Program-made: the position numbers and the translations under genes
Assembly: GCA_043785105.1 (NCBI GenBank)
Contig: JAYVXO010000103.1
Span: 26,636-90,635 of the forward strand
Source of the DNA: Fimbriiglobus sp043785105
Lineage (GTDB): Bacteria > Planctomycetota > Planctomycetia > Gemmatales > Gemmataceae
Direction of reading: 5' to 3'
Length of the DNA stretch: 64,000 nucleotides
Notes under the pieces: generated by a model
The model's database searches: none
What the model saw: only the letters and a program-made list of their open reading frames with translations
What the model was told of the DNA's origin: nothing
In this document: positions 1-9,663 of the stretch, piece after piece
How the letters are laid out: each line of letters begins with the position of its first letter
Numbering within the stretch: the first letter of the stretch is position 1

Positions 1-89
1 CGCTTCGGCGTAACCCTGGGTTCACGGATCGCTTTTCCTAGCAGTCTGAAGGACTGCGAGCCGAGAGTCAGGAACGATGGCTGTCAGCC

Positions 90-182
90 CTTCAGGCTGA
101 GACTTTTTATGGTGACGACCCAGGGCGTCGTCGCCAAGCCTCCTTGCCCTGGGCTGAGTGCTGCCAAGCTTTCAGCCTGAAG
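90..182. repeat. Composite palindrome, REP-like
   Basis: The ends are a perfect 11-base inverted repeat (CTTCAGGCTGA at 90-100, TCAGCCTGAAG at 172-182). Inside is a second inverted repeat, CCCAGGGC at 119-126 against GCCCTGGG at 146-153. The layout and the CCCAGGGC core match the element at 56420-56530, so I read it as a dispersed palindromic repeat. No gene is seen in 1-323. Confidence 0.55.
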
Positions 183-277
183 ACAAGAATGCCAGTGCAG
201 TGAACAAATTTTCGATCAACTCTCGTGACGCTTACCCAAGTAGACGGTCGTAGTGCATTGATATTTGTCAAGAACCC

Positions 278-313
278 AGCCAGCCCGAGAGCAATTTCGG
301 GCTGGCTTTTTTT
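278..313 (+). terminator. Intrinsic terminator, plus strand
   Basis: An 11-base stem (278-288 pairing with 297-307) is followed directly by a run of T to 313. The T run is on the plus strand, so it would end transcription entering from the left of the window, facing the convergent gene that ends at 324. Confidence 0.7.
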
Positions 314-323
314 GCGAGTTGCT

Positions 324-914
324 TCAACCCGCTTTCAATCGGACCAGATGACCGTTGGCCACTCCGCCTGGTTCTTGGCAGTGTTGGTGGTGGACGAAAA
401 AGTTCTTGCGGTATCGTTCAACGAGTTCGTTGTGCCCTTTCAGTACCAACAGGTTTTCGGCGTTTTCGTGTTCGGCTTGTCGCGTGAAATTGAAGCTACC
501 CGTGAGGAGTGTTTGCCCGTCGATTAACATGATTTTGTTGTGCGCGATGGCGTGGCAGGCGTCGATCAGGAGTTCGATTTGGTACTGCTTCAGGTCGCCA
601 ATTTCGGAATAGGATTCCTTCTCGTTCGACCGATCGAGCAGGATCCGGACTGCGACACCCCGTTCCGCCGCATCAATCAAAGCTTGTGCGATCAGTTTGC
701 ACGAGAACGAGTAGGCTTGAACGAGAACTTCCCGCCGCGCCAGACGAAGCTCCGCGATAATTGCGTCCGTGCAACCGCCTTTTGGCGAGAAGTGCGAGGC
801 GATCGTCGGCTCAACAAGTAGCTGTCGCCGGAGATAGGAATAGGCACTTTCCAATCCGACTGAAATCGCCAAGCCCGCACCTGCGCCGGCCATTGCGATG
901 GACCATTCGGTCAT
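324..914 (-). CDS. Phospholipase D-like (single HKD motif) protein
   Basis: A 196-residue protein with one PLD active-site motif: His125, Lys127 and Asp132 in HNKIMLID, followed by the family's TGSFNFT stretch. A hydrophobic segment near residues 5-20 suggests a membrane anchor or signal. Single-HKD proteins of this size (Nuc or mitoPLD type) normally act as dimers and cut nucleic acid or phosphodiester substrates; the substrate here is unknown. I chose the ATG at 914 over an upstream one at 929 because GAGGG lies 7 bases before it. The next gene upstream, an outer-membrane factor on the same strand, ends 35 bases away, so the two may be cotranscribed. Confidence 0.8.
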   Translation of the reverse strand: MTEWSIAMAGAGAGLAISVGLESAYSYLRRQLLVEPTIASHFSPKGGCTDAIIAELRLARREVLVQAYSFSCKLIAQALIDAAERGVAVRILLDRSNEKESYSEIGDLKQYQIELLIDACHAIAHNKIMLIDGQTLLTGSFNFTRQAEHENAENLLVLKGHNELVERYRKNFFVHHQHCQEPGGVANGHLVRLKAG

Positions 915-949
915 GACGATCCCTCTCACGAGAAGTTACGCAACGACGA

Positions 950-2407
950 TCATTTCGGCGCGGGGGTTGATTCCTTGGCACTTAAATCGTCGAGCAATGT
1001 GTCTTTGTCCGATTCCACTGCGGTCAAGACTCGTTGCCCGACGGCGGCGTTCAATCGGTTGAGCGCCTGCCAGTAATCCGTGAGGTTGCCCAGCGTGTTT
1101 CGGACTCGGTCGCGGTACGCGCGCTCGGCGTCGAGGGCATCGAGTAGGTCTTTATCGCCGTTTTTGTACGCGGCCAAAGTTTCGTCGCGGACCTCCCGTG
1201 CCGTGCGGAGGGAGGCCACGTCTTCCCCGGTCACGCCGTTGAGTGCTTCGGTGTATTCAGCAACGGCTTGTTCGACCTCCGCACGCGCTTCGGCAGTGGC
1301 TGCCCCCAGTCCCGCACGGGTGCTCCGAGACAGTGCTTCCGCCGTCAGGATTCGGCCCTGGTTGCGGTCGGTGATCGGCAACGTGCTATTCAGTGCGACA
1401 GTCCAGAGCCACGCATTGCGGAACCCGGTGATTCGCATTTGGTCTTGGTAGTCCGGCCCCGTGGTGATCGACATTTGCGGCCCGGCTTTGCGACGTTCCC
1501 GGACGATCGCCGCATCGGCAGCCACGATAGCCCGGCGAGCGGCGATCAGGTCGGGGCGGTTCTGTTCGGCCAGAGTCCAAGCCTGATTGACGCTCAACAA
1601 CGGGGCGGCGGCGCGGACTGCTAACGTTCCCTTCACCACAAAATCCGGTGTGTCGGCGGGGCGACCAATCCGGGCCTGCAATTTTGCCTTGGTGGTCTCC
1701 GCTGCGGCCCGGCGTTTCCGAACTTCGCGTTGTACGTCGAGGACCGCTAGCTGAACTCGCCGAACTTCAACCCCTAGCTTTGCAACTTCTTTGGCCCGAT
1801 CTCGGGCCGTTTTCTCCAGGAACTTCAAGGCATCCAAATCGTTCTCCGCCAACTTCACGGCAATGTCGGCTTCGAGTGCGTCATAAAACGCATCGACCGT
1901 CGCAGCGATTTCCCGCCGGAGTTGATCGGCGAATTCAGCCTGAGCGACATCCACGTTCAACTTCGCAGCAGCTTGGGCGGCGACTCGTTTACCGAAGACA
2001 AACCAGTCGATCGGCACGGTTAGCAACACGTCGTATTGGGGTGGACCGGCTTGGTTATCAAAACTGACGGAGGTGACGGGTAGCAACTGTGCGTCCGCGA
2101 AGATTTGGCAGTTCGGAATCAACGACTCGGTCACGTAGTCGGCTTGGGCCAGTCGGATTCGTTCTTCACCCGCCCGCAGCCGCATGTTGTTCAGCACGCA
2201 CTCGCGGACGACATCGGGTAGCGTGACGGTAGGCCGTTGGGCAACCGGCACGATTTGGGCCTCGTTGGGAAGCGGTTCCGCAACGACAAGCGGAGACGGA
2301 TCGACTAGAAAGCGAGGCAACGCCTGACTTTCATAAACTGGCGGGGTGTGACATCCCCACGAGGTCATCGTCGCAATTGCTACGCAAACGATCAGTTGTC
2401 GAGCCAT
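950..2407 (-). CDS. Outer-membrane efflux factor (TolC/CusC family)
   Basis: A 485-residue outer-membrane factor. The N-terminus is a signal sequence ending in Cys19, a probable lipidation site as in CusC-type lipoproteins. The body shows the two repeats of long alpha-helical and beta segments typical of the family, with a late LPITDRNQGRI stretch that recurs almost unchanged in the second factor at 7963-9558. It would form the exit duct of a tripartite efflux pump. It is divergent from the adaptor and permease genes starting at 2914, its likely partners. Confidence 0.85.
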   Translation of the reverse strand: MARQLIVCVAIATMTSWGCHTPPVYESQALPRFLVDPSPLVVAEPLPNEAQIVPVAQRPTVTLPDVVRECVLNNMRLRAGEERIRLAQADYVTESLIPNCQIFADAQLLPVTSVSFDNQAGPPQYDVLLTVPIDWFVFGKRVAAQAAAKLNVDVAQAEFADQLRREIAATVDAFYDALEADIAVKLAENDLDALKFLEKTARDRAKEVAKLGVEVRRVQLAVLDVQREVRKRRAAAETTKAKLQARIGRPADTPDFVVKGTLAVRAAAPLLSVNQAWTLAEQNRPDLIAARRAIVAADAAIVRERRKAGPQMSITTGPDYQDQMRITGFRNAWLWTVALNSTLPITDRNQGRILTAEALSRSTRAGLGAATAEARAEVEQAVAEYTEALNGVTGEDVASLRTAREVRDETLAAYKNGDKDLLDALDAERAYRDRVRNTLGNLTDYWQALNRLNAAVGQRVLTAVESDKDTLLDDLSAKESTPAPK

Positions 2408-2913
2408 TACGTCCCCCGACGCTCTAGACGAATTCCAATGTCAACGGGCATAGTCAAGTCAGGAAATCCCAGCAAGTCCAAACGTGGTCGATCAATCACA
2501 AATTGAAACAACTACGGAGCGCGGAACGTTCCAGCGTGATGTGGCTTCTAATCGTTCAGGGTGGTTGAAAAGCGATCACAGCAACTGGCTATTTAGTAAA
2601 CAGAATAGGTTCTGGACTGCGTATCGACATGCCTTGACTCTGATTCTCACTCGCTTGACAGGCCTGGTACGAGCCATCAACTCGTGGTGTCAGAGGCACG
2701 TTTTTTGCTGTGGGTTGTGGACATAACATTGTCTAGTGATAATCAGTCACGTCTTTTCAGGATGAAACTTTCCTCATTGTTGATCTTCTGCTTCCGAACA
2801 GACGTATTGAGTGAGGCTGGATTGATAAACTGGTATTGATTGAATTTTGCGTAAATCTGGCGCCGCTTGATCCGACATTGGACCTGAGTCAGCAGCTTGC
2901 AGGGGACACAACT
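2408..2913. other. Divergent intergenic region
   Basis: About 500 bases separate the minus-strand outer-membrane factor from the plus-strand adaptor. No convincing gene is present. AT-rich stretches near 2590-2850 hold a promoter candidate (separate entry). Confidence 0.5.
2715..2743 (+). promoter_or_regulatory. Possible sigma-70-type promoter
   Basis: TTGTGG at 2715-2720, a 17-base spacer, then GATAAT at 2738-2743. It points towards the adaptor start at 2914, leaving a leader of roughly 165 bases. The match is moderate and planctomycete promoters are poorly defined. Confidence 0.35.
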
Positions 2914-4242
2914 ATGAACGATACGCTCCAAAGAAGTTGGCGAGTCTTGAAGACGGTGGTGCTATCGACTGGCGTTGTGTTCGCCGGTGCGTCCGGTGCG
3001 TGGATTGCCAAGCCGACTCTTTCTGAGACGAAAACCGGCTCACTTAGTCCGTCGCAACCGGAGCCGTCGAAATCGGAGCGGATTTCTCGTATTGGCGCGG
3101 ACCGTGTGAAAGTCCCGGAGGCGGTTGCCGACAAAATGGGGCTGAGTACGGAGCCTGTTGTCGCGTCTACACAGCCCATTCACCTGCCGCCGTTCCAGGG
3201 TTCCCTCAGCCTCGATAACAACAGTTTGCAACGAGTCCACGCCCGTTTCCCTGGCGAGATTGTACGGATCAGTACGGCTTCCGAACCGGCGCCGCGTGAC
3301 TTGCGGGTTGGCGATGTGGTCACGAAAGGTCAACTTCTTGCTGTGGTTTGGAGTTCCAGTTTCGGAAACATGAAGAGCGATCTCGTAGGTGCTCTATCAA
3401 AGTTACGGTCAGATGAACAGATTCTGGGCCGCCTTAAGGAACTGAGTGATTTGGGTGGTACTCCGGAAAGCACGTTACGAGCCGCCGAACAAACCGTGCG
3501 TGATGATCGGCTTGCAGTGGAACGAACCGAACGAACGTTGCAATCGAATCGCGTCACCGATGAAGAACTGGTCAAGTTGCGTGCCGAAGCGGACCAACTC
3601 AAAGACGGGAAGGGCAAGAAGTCTGACTCCGCCGATTGGGCGAACGTCGAAGTCCGGGCCACCCAAAGTGGCACCATCGTGATGAAGAACGTGAACGTCG
3701 GCGACATCGTGGACACCTCGCTCGATTTGTTTCAAATCGGTGATCTGTCGCATTTGACGATCTGGGCGCACGTTTACGAAGACGACCTGCCACGCCTAGC
3801 CGAAGTTCCGAAACCGATTCGCTGGTCGGTCGCGGTTCCGTCGCGTCCCGGTGTAGTGTTGAACGGAACGCTGGAACAAATTAGTGCGGTGATCGACCCG
3901 AATCAGCACACCGCACTGGTCAGCGGGCGAATTGAAAACCCACGCGGTGAGTTAAAAATCGGTCAGTTCGTGACGGCCCAAGTTGATCTTCCTCCACCGC
4001 CCGGCGAATTGGCCGTGCCTGCGGACGCCGTGGCGGAAGACGGCCGGGACAGTATCGTTTTCGTGCAGAGTGCCGACGATCGAACGGTCTACCTGAAATG
4101 TTGCCTGCAAGTGGTGCGACGCACACGCCAAACTCTTTACGTCAAAGTGGGCAGCGGAATGCGCGCCGGCGACCGGGTTGTGACGGCTGGTGCGCTCCTG
4201 CTTCGTGAAGCCGTCGATGCGTTGCCGGTTCCGGCCAACTGA
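2914..4242 (+). CDS. RND efflux periplasmic adaptor (HlyD/CusB family)
   Basis: A 442-residue membrane-fusion protein. Residues about 10-30 form a signal or anchor helix. A barrel-sandwich half (HARFPGEIVRI) leads into a helical hairpin rich in charged residues, then the second half (ATQSGTIVMKNVNVGDIV), a beta-barrel (LTIWAHVYEDDLPRL) and a membrane-proximal domain. It would bridge the inner-membrane permease just downstream to an outer-membrane factor. An in-frame ATG at 2836 exists, but the ATG at 2914 has AGGGGACA just upstream and starts cleanly before the signal. The permease start is 85 bases past its stop. Confidence 0.88.
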   Translation: MNDTLQRSWRVLKTVVLSTGVVFAGASGAWIAKPTLSETKTGSLSPSQPEPSKSERISRIGADRVKVPEAVADKMGLSTEPVVASTQPIHLPPFQGSLSLDNNSLQRVHARFPGEIVRISTASEPAPRDLRVGDVVTKGQLLAVVWSSSFGNMKSDLVGALSKLRSDEQILGRLKELSDLGGTPESTLRAAEQTVRDDRLAVERTERTLQSNRVTDEELVKLRAEADQLKDGKGKKSDSADWANVEVRATQSGTIVMKNVNVGDIVDTSLDLFQIGDLSHLTIWAHVYEDDLPRLAEVPKPIRWSVAVPSRPGVVLNGTLEQISAVIDPNQHTALVSGRIENPRGELKIGQFVTAQVDLPPPPGELAVPADAVAEDGRDSIVFVQSADDRTVYLKCCLQVVRRTRQTLYVKVGSGMRAGDRVVTAGALLLREAVDALPVPAN

Positions 4243-4327
4243 TTTTCCGCCCGACTCGAATTCAAGCACGTCGGCTTTGCGACGGCGTTCGCCCGTGCCT
4301 TCGTCCCGCATTCGATTCGAGCGAGAT

Positions 4328-7300
4328 ATGGTCCGCAAACTGATTGATGGAGCGCTCGCCAATTCCCTGATTGTCTTGTTGTTTACAACGGCGCTGGTCA
4401 TCGGCGGTGGCTACGCCGTTATCCATGTCAACATCGAAGCCTACCCGGACCCCGCCCCGGCGATTATCGAAGTTGTGGCCCAATTCCCAGGGGCCTCTGC
4501 GGAGGAAGTGGAGCGGCAAGTCACGATCCCGCTGGAAGTGGGGTTGGCCGGGATGCAAGGTCTGGAGACGACCCGAAGTAAGTCTCTGTTCGGGCTGTCC
4601 CACATCCGCAATCAATTTGATTACAACCGTGATTATGACCACGCCCGGCAAGACGTGCTGAACCGCATCGCCAGTGTCAATTTGCCCGCCGGGGTCAACC
4701 CGCAAATATCGCCCGCCTCCCCGATTGGCGAAATCGTCCGCTTCACGCTGAAGAACCCCACCCACCCCGTAACCGGCGTGCCGCTTTACACGTTGGCCGA
4801 CTTGAAATCGGTGCAGGACTACATCGTTCAACGGGAATTGTTGCGGGTGCCCCGCGTCGCTGGGGTTACGGGCGTCGGTGGCAAGGTGAAGCGGTACGAG
4901 GTCCACCCCGACCCGGACCAACTGAAACTCTTCGGCATCACGTTAACGCAGTTGCAAACCGCACTGGGTAACGCCAACGCGAATGGCAGCGGCGACAACC
5001 TGACGCAAGGGCAACTCACGATTATCGTCCGCTCGCTGGGGTTGATCGGCAACGGCCAAGACCCGCAGCAAAAGACGTTGGCCATGACCGACCCCGTGGC
5101 TGCCGCGAAGTACCTTCGTGCCGAGGAAGTCAGACGGTGCGTCGAAATCCGCCAAATCGTGGTGGCCAGTGTCAACAACGTCCCGGTGCGGGTGGACAAG
5201 TTGGTGTACGGCGGCCAGATGCTCAACCCGGACGGCACCCCCCAACTCAGCGATCGGGAATTGGTGAAGAAAGGCGTCGTCGTTAGCAATCAAACCCGGC
5301 AAGGGCGCGTGGCCATCAGTCGGCCCGTCGCGGGCGAGGACGGCAAGCAGTTGAAGAACCCGGACGGAACCTACGCCTGGGACGACGAGGACGACGTGGT
5401 GCAAGGGATCGTGTTGCTCCGCAAAGGCCAGGAATCCACGCCCGCATTGAAGGACGTGTTCGCCAAGATTGAAGAACTGAACCAGCCAGGCCACATGCCG
5501 CCCGGCATCCAACTGGTGACCTACTACAACCGCACCGACCTCATCAACAAGACGACGGAGACCGTCAACGAAAACCTGATCGTCGGGATGGCACTAGTCT
5601 CCGCGATCTTGCTGATGTTTCTGGGCAATGTGCGGGCGGCGGTGATCGTGGCCATCAACATTCCGTTGGCGTTGCTCTTCGCGTTCGGCGTGTTGTTTCT
5701 GCGCGGCAAGTCCGCGAACCTCTTGTCGATCGGCGCCGTCGATTTCGGCATCATCGTGGACTCGTCGGTCATCATTGTTGAAAGCATTTTCCGCACCCTG
5801 ACCAGTTCAAACCACGCCGACGAACCGCTCGCCGAACGGATTAGTCGCGCCTGTGGACAAGTCACCAAGAGTGTCTTCTTCGCCACCGCAATCATGGTTT
5901 GTGCCTTGCTGCCGTTGTTTACCATGACCGGCCCCGAAGGGCAAATTTTCGGGCCGATGGCCGACACCTATGCCTTTGCGTTGGCGGGGGCGCTGGTACT
6001 CGCGCTGTTTCTTTCGCCGGTTTTGTGCTTGTTGACGATGCGGAATTTGAAGCCGAAACGGGACAACATCCTGGTCCGCAGTCTGGAATGGCTGTTCTTG
6101 CAACAACTGCATCTGCTCGTCAAATTACGCTGGGTGGCACTGGCGGTGTTCGTCGGCGCGCTAGCTTACACCGGGGTGACCGCCGCCAACATGGGCCGCG
6201 AGTTCATGCCCGAACTGGAGGAAGGCAACCTCATGGTGCGCGGGACGTTCCCGGTTTACGTGTCACTGGACGAAGTGGCGGTTCGTTCCAAACAGGTTCG
6301 CAAGGTGCTGCAACACTTCCCCGAGTTTGCGGTGATCGTGCCGACCATCGGGCGGCCCGACGACGGCACCGACCCGACCGGGTACTACAACGTCGAAACT
6401 TTCATCCCGATGCGACCCCAGGAGCAATGGCCGATCGACCCGAAGTTGGGCCGCATCCGCACCAAGGCGGAACTCGTTCATGAACTGGACGCCATGCTCG
6501 AAGAGAACTTTCCGGGGATTGATTTTGACATCTCGCAGATCATCCGCGACAACGTGATGGAAGCCCTTTCCGGAGTCAAGGGTGAAAACTCCATCAAGGT
6601 GTTCGGTCCGGATTTGGACGTGCTCGAAGAGACCGCGATGAAAATCCGCGACAACTTGAACACGGTTCAGGGGGTTCAAAATGCCGGTGTTTTCCGCATC
6701 CAAGGCCAATCAAACTTGGAGTTCCCCGTCGATCGCCAGAAGTGCGCGTTCTGGAACGTCTCGTCGGCGGACGTGCAAGCCGTGATCCAATCGGCAGTCG
6801 GCGGCAAAGCGGTCACCCAAATTCAGGAAGGCGGCAAAACCTTCGACCTCACTGTTCGCTGGCCGCCCGAATTGCGTGGCGACCTCGACTCCATTTTGAA
6901 GATCCCCGTGCCAGTCGGGAATGTCGTGACTTCTGGTAGCCAAGTCAACCAAGGCACGACGCCCATCAGTTCCGGGGGGGTCGGCCAAACGCCGTCCGGC
7001 ACGACGATGGCGATGCCGTCGCCGACGGGCAACATCTTCAACGCCCCAGCAATTTCGGTCTCAACCCCGACCCGGCCCCTGGTGGAACTGGTCACGCCGC
7101 TCAACAAAAGTGGCCAACCCGACCCCGCCGGGTCGTTCTTGCGGCCCGGCGCATCGACGATTTACCGCGAACAAGGCCAACGACTGATTGCGATTAAGTT
7201 TGAAGTCCGAGGCCGCGACCTCGCCAGCACCGTAACTGAAGCCCGTGCCAAAATCGACCCCATGCTACACGTGCCGTATCGGTCCGAGTGGAGCGGCGAG

Positions 7301-7840
7301 TTCAAACAAATGGAAGCCGCCGAGCAGCGCATGGCCAAGATGTTTGCCGTCTCGATGGTGCTCATCGCGGTCATGCTTTACATGGCGTTCCGCTCGTTCC
7401 TTGACGCCACCGTGGTGTTCGCTAACGTCCTGGCAATGGGGATTGGCGGCGTTTGGGCGCTGAAGCTGGTCGGACTAAACTTCAACATCTCCGCCGCCGT
7501 GGGGTTCATTTCCATTCTGGGTGTCGCCGTGATGAACGGGTTGCTATTCGTCTCGTCGTTCAACGGCTTACGCGCGAAAGGTATGGAGTTGGGCGAAGCG
7601 TTAACCACCGGAACCCGACACCTCGTTCGGCCTGTGGTCATGACCGCACTCGCGGCGATTCTGGGGCTTTTACCCGCTGCCATGTCCACCAAAATGGGTT
7701 CGGAATCCCAACGCCCGCTAGCTGTGGTGGTCGTGGGCGGGATGCTGTTCACGATTCTCTGCTTAAACTTGGTGCCCGTTCTTTACAGTTTTTACGGCCA
7801 TCGCACGCCCCCAGAAGGTGCCGGAGACATGGCCCACTAA
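4328..7840 (+). CDS. RND efflux permease (CusA/CzcA type)
   Basis: A 1170-residue proton-driven inner-membrane transporter, long for a family usually near 1040. The first helix and porter-domain entry (EAYPDPAPAIIEVVAQFPG) and the helix IV region with acidic residues (GAVDFGIIVDSSVIIVES) are typical of heavy-metal-type RND pumps. Two stretches account for the extra length: a charged insert around residues 280-380, and a Gly/Ser/Thr-rich linker around residues 865-930 in the second periplasmic half. The open frame extends back to 4190 inside the adaptor gene, but homology begins at MVRKLIDGALAN, so I start at 4328. The substrate cannot be told from sequence. Confidence 0.9.
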   Translation: MVRKLIDGALANSLIVLLFTTALVIGGGYAVIHVNIEAYPDPAPAIIEVVAQFPGASAEEVERQVTIPLEVGLAGMQGLETTRSKSLFGLSHIRNQFDYNRDYDHARQDVLNRIASVNLPAGVNPQISPASPIGEIVRFTLKNPTHPVTGVPLYTLADLKSVQDYIVQRELLRVPRVAGVTGVGGKVKRYEVHPDPDQLKLFGITLTQLQTALGNANANGSGDNLTQGQLTIIVRSLGLIGNGQDPQQKTLAMTDPVAAAKYLRAEEVRRCVEIRQIVVASVNNVPVRVDKLVYGGQMLNPDGTPQLSDRELVKKGVVVSNQTRQGRVAISRPVAGEDGKQLKNPDGTYAWDDEDDVVQGIVLLRKGQESTPALKDVFAKIEELNQPGHMPPGIQLVTYYNRTDLINKTTETVNENLIVGMALVSAILLMFLGNVRAAVIVAINIPLALLFAFGVLFLRGKSANLLSIGAVDFGIIVDSSVIIVESIFRTLTSSNHADEPLAERISRACGQVTKSVFFATAIMVCALLPLFTMTGPEGQIFGPMADTYAFALAGALVLALFLSPVLCLLTMRNLKPKRDNILVRSLEWLFLQQLHLLVKLRWVALAVFVGALAYTGVTAANMGREFMPELEEGNLMVRGTFPVYVSLDEVAVRSKQVRKVLQHFPEFAVIVPTIGRPDDGTDPTGYYNVETFIPMRPQEQWPIDPKLGRIRTKAELVHELDAMLEENFPGIDFDISQIIRDNVMEALSGVKGENSIKVFGPDLDVLEETAMKIRDNLNTVQGVQNAGVFRIQGQSNLEFPVDRQKCAFWNVSSADVQAVIQSAVGGKAVTQIQEGGKTFDLTVRWPPELRGDLDSILKIPVPVGNVVTSGSQVNQGTTPISSGGVGQTPSGTTMAMPSPTGNIFNAPAISVSTPTRPLVELVTPLNKSGQPDPAGSFLRPGASTIYREQGQRLIAIKFEVRGRDLASTVTEARAKIDPMLHVPYRSEWSGEFKQMEAAEQRMAKMFAVSMVLIAVMLYMAFRSFLDATVVFANVLAMGIGGVWALKLVGLNFNISAAVGFISILGVAVMNGLLFVSSFNGLRAKGMELGEALTTGTRHLVRPVVMTALAAILGLLPAAMSTKMGSESQRPLAVVVVGGMLFTILCLNLVPVLYSFYGHRTPPEGAGDMAH

Positions 7841-7962
7841 TCGTATTAGCCTGCGAAACTCGCCCAGTCGTCACATTGCTCATTTTTTAGCCAATCTACT
7901 CAACCTGCACGACTCCGTCCGTCGATGATTGAAGTGAACTTCCTCGTGCGGGTGGTGTTGCT

Positions 7963-9558
7963 ATGCTGCGTCGTTCGATTGTTCGCCTTCGATGGGCACC
8001 CGTCTGTGTTGTCGGCTTGACCGTCGGCTGTGCTAGCCCACGCATCATGATTCCGGACGGGCAACTTCCGCCGCCGTCGCGGGTGATTGATGCCCAAACG
8101 TCGGTCGTGTTAGCAGTGCCCGCAACGAAACCGGAGCCGACTGCTAAGCCTGAAGTACCGAAGAAAGACGGACAAAAGACACCGCCGTTCCAGGTGCCGA
8201 GTATCCTTCCCGGAGCCGATGCATTACCGCTGAAAGCGCCTCGTTTTGAAGAAGGAACCCCCGCTACGGAACGTCAAAAGGCTATCCGCGCAGCTTACCC
8301 GGAATTAACACCGGTCTCGGCGGCATTGCCTATTGTGGCCGACCAAGCGCCGCTAAGCCTGTCCGATTTACAACAACTGGCGTTAGCCAACAGCCCCGTG
8401 ATTCGCAAAACCACCGCCGACGCCGATGTCGCCTACGGCCAGATGATTCAAGCGGGCCTGCACCCCAACCCGACGATCGGGTACCAATCGGACCAGGTGC
8501 AACCAGGCGTGAGGCTTCCCGCCGACAGCACGGCAAGTGGCGCCGGGCAACAGGGTGGGTACGTTAACCAGCTCATTAAGACGGCCGGCAAGCTCTCGTT
8601 GGCCCAACAAGTTTCGGGGTACGACTACATCAATGCGTATGTCGCCGTTCGCAAAGCCCAAGTGGATGTGACCTCGCAGGTTCGCACGTATTACTTCTCC
8701 GCGATCGTGGCTAAGCAAAGCCTGGAGTACAACAAAGCGTTGGCGGACATGGTGGATGAAGTCTACCAACTGCAACTCCGTCAGGTCGCGTCCGGATTCG
8801 CAGCGGGGTATGAACCGTATCAACTTTACGCGCAAGCGGTCCAAGCCCGCAACGCGATGGTTCAAGCGGAGGCCACGTACCGATCGGCGTGGAAGCAATT
8901 GGCCGCCGCTGTGGGGCAACCGAAACTGCCGTTTGCGCCGTTAGTGGGGCGGGCCGACGCGCCGCCCCCAAGTTTCAGCATCGACGACGTGAAGAACCGA
9001 ATCAGCGAACAACACACGGACATCTTGACGGCTAGAAATACCATCTCCCAAGCCAACACGAATTTAACGTTGCAGAAGCGAATTCCGATTCCCGACTTGC
9101 AAACGAACACGTACCACCAATACGACAACGCTGCTCAGAATTATCAGTTCGGGATTCAAATCGGGATTCAGCTCCCCATTTCGGACCGGAACCAAGGGAA
9201 CATCCGCTCCGCATCGTCCCGAATTGCGTCAGCCCGAGAGCAATTGCGAGTGGCCGAAAACGACTTGGCCGGGCGTTCTGCGGAGGCGTTCGCGCGCTAC
9301 GATTCCAACCGGACGATTGTCGCCAATTACCGCGACAAGATTCTGCCCTACCAAACCCGCGCCTACCAAACGCTGGTACTCCGGTGGCAAACCGATGTCC
9401 CCGGAAGTGTGCAATTCAACGACATCATCACAACGCAACAGACCCTGGCTCAGTCGATTCAAGCCTACCTGAGCGCCCTCGACGCCCAATGGAAAGCGGT
9501 CGTCGATTTAGCCAACATCTCCCAGTTCGATGACTTGTACCCGCCGTCCGAAAAGTAG
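7963..9558 (+). CDS. Outer-membrane efflux factor (TolC family), second copy
   Basis: A 531-residue outer-membrane factor with a signal ending at Cys23 (LTVGC), probably a lipoprotein. A Pro/Lys-rich stretch follows to about residue 85, then the two helical repeats. The QLPISDRNQGNI segment matches the first factor at 950-2407. It follows the RND permease by 122 bases on the same strand and is the likely cognate duct; why two factors flank one pump is unclear. Both could serve other pumps, including the permease at 47708, which has no outer-membrane factor of its own nearby. Confidence 0.87.
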   Translation: MLRRSIVRLRWAPVCVVGLTVGCASPRIMIPDGQLPPPSRVIDAQTSVVLAVPATKPEPTAKPEVPKKDGQKTPPFQVPSILPGADALPLKAPRFEEGTPATERQKAIRAAYPELTPVSAALPIVADQAPLSLSDLQQLALANSPVIRKTTADADVAYGQMIQAGLHPNPTIGYQSDQVQPGVRLPADSTASGAGQQGGYVNQLIKTAGKLSLAQQVSGYDYINAYVAVRKAQVDVTSQVRTYYFSAIVAKQSLEYNKALADMVDEVYQLQLRQVASGFAAGYEPYQLYAQAVQARNAMVQAEATYRSAWKQLAAAVGQPKLPFAPLVGRADAPPPSFSIDDVKNRISEQHTDILTARNTISQANTNLTLQKRIPIPDLQTNTYHQYDNAAQNYQFGIQIGIQLPISDRNQGNIRSASSRIASAREQLRVAENDLAGRSAEAFARYDSNRTIVANYRDKILPYQTRAYQTLVLRWQTDVPGSVQFNDIITTQQTLAQSIQAYLSALDAQWKAVVDLANISQFDDLYPPSEK

Positions 9559-9663
9559 CCGTTGCGTTGCCGCATCGGTGTTGGTATTCACTCGCAATTC
9601 CTCTCCCAGTTGGTCATCAACTGAGCCGAGTCATCGACGTAGGGAATCGTGAGGAAGTTGCGA

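Noticed and set aside
2484..2726. An 80-residue frame in the divergent efflux intergenic region
   Set aside because: No ribosome site, no motif, and it overlaps the likely promoter region.
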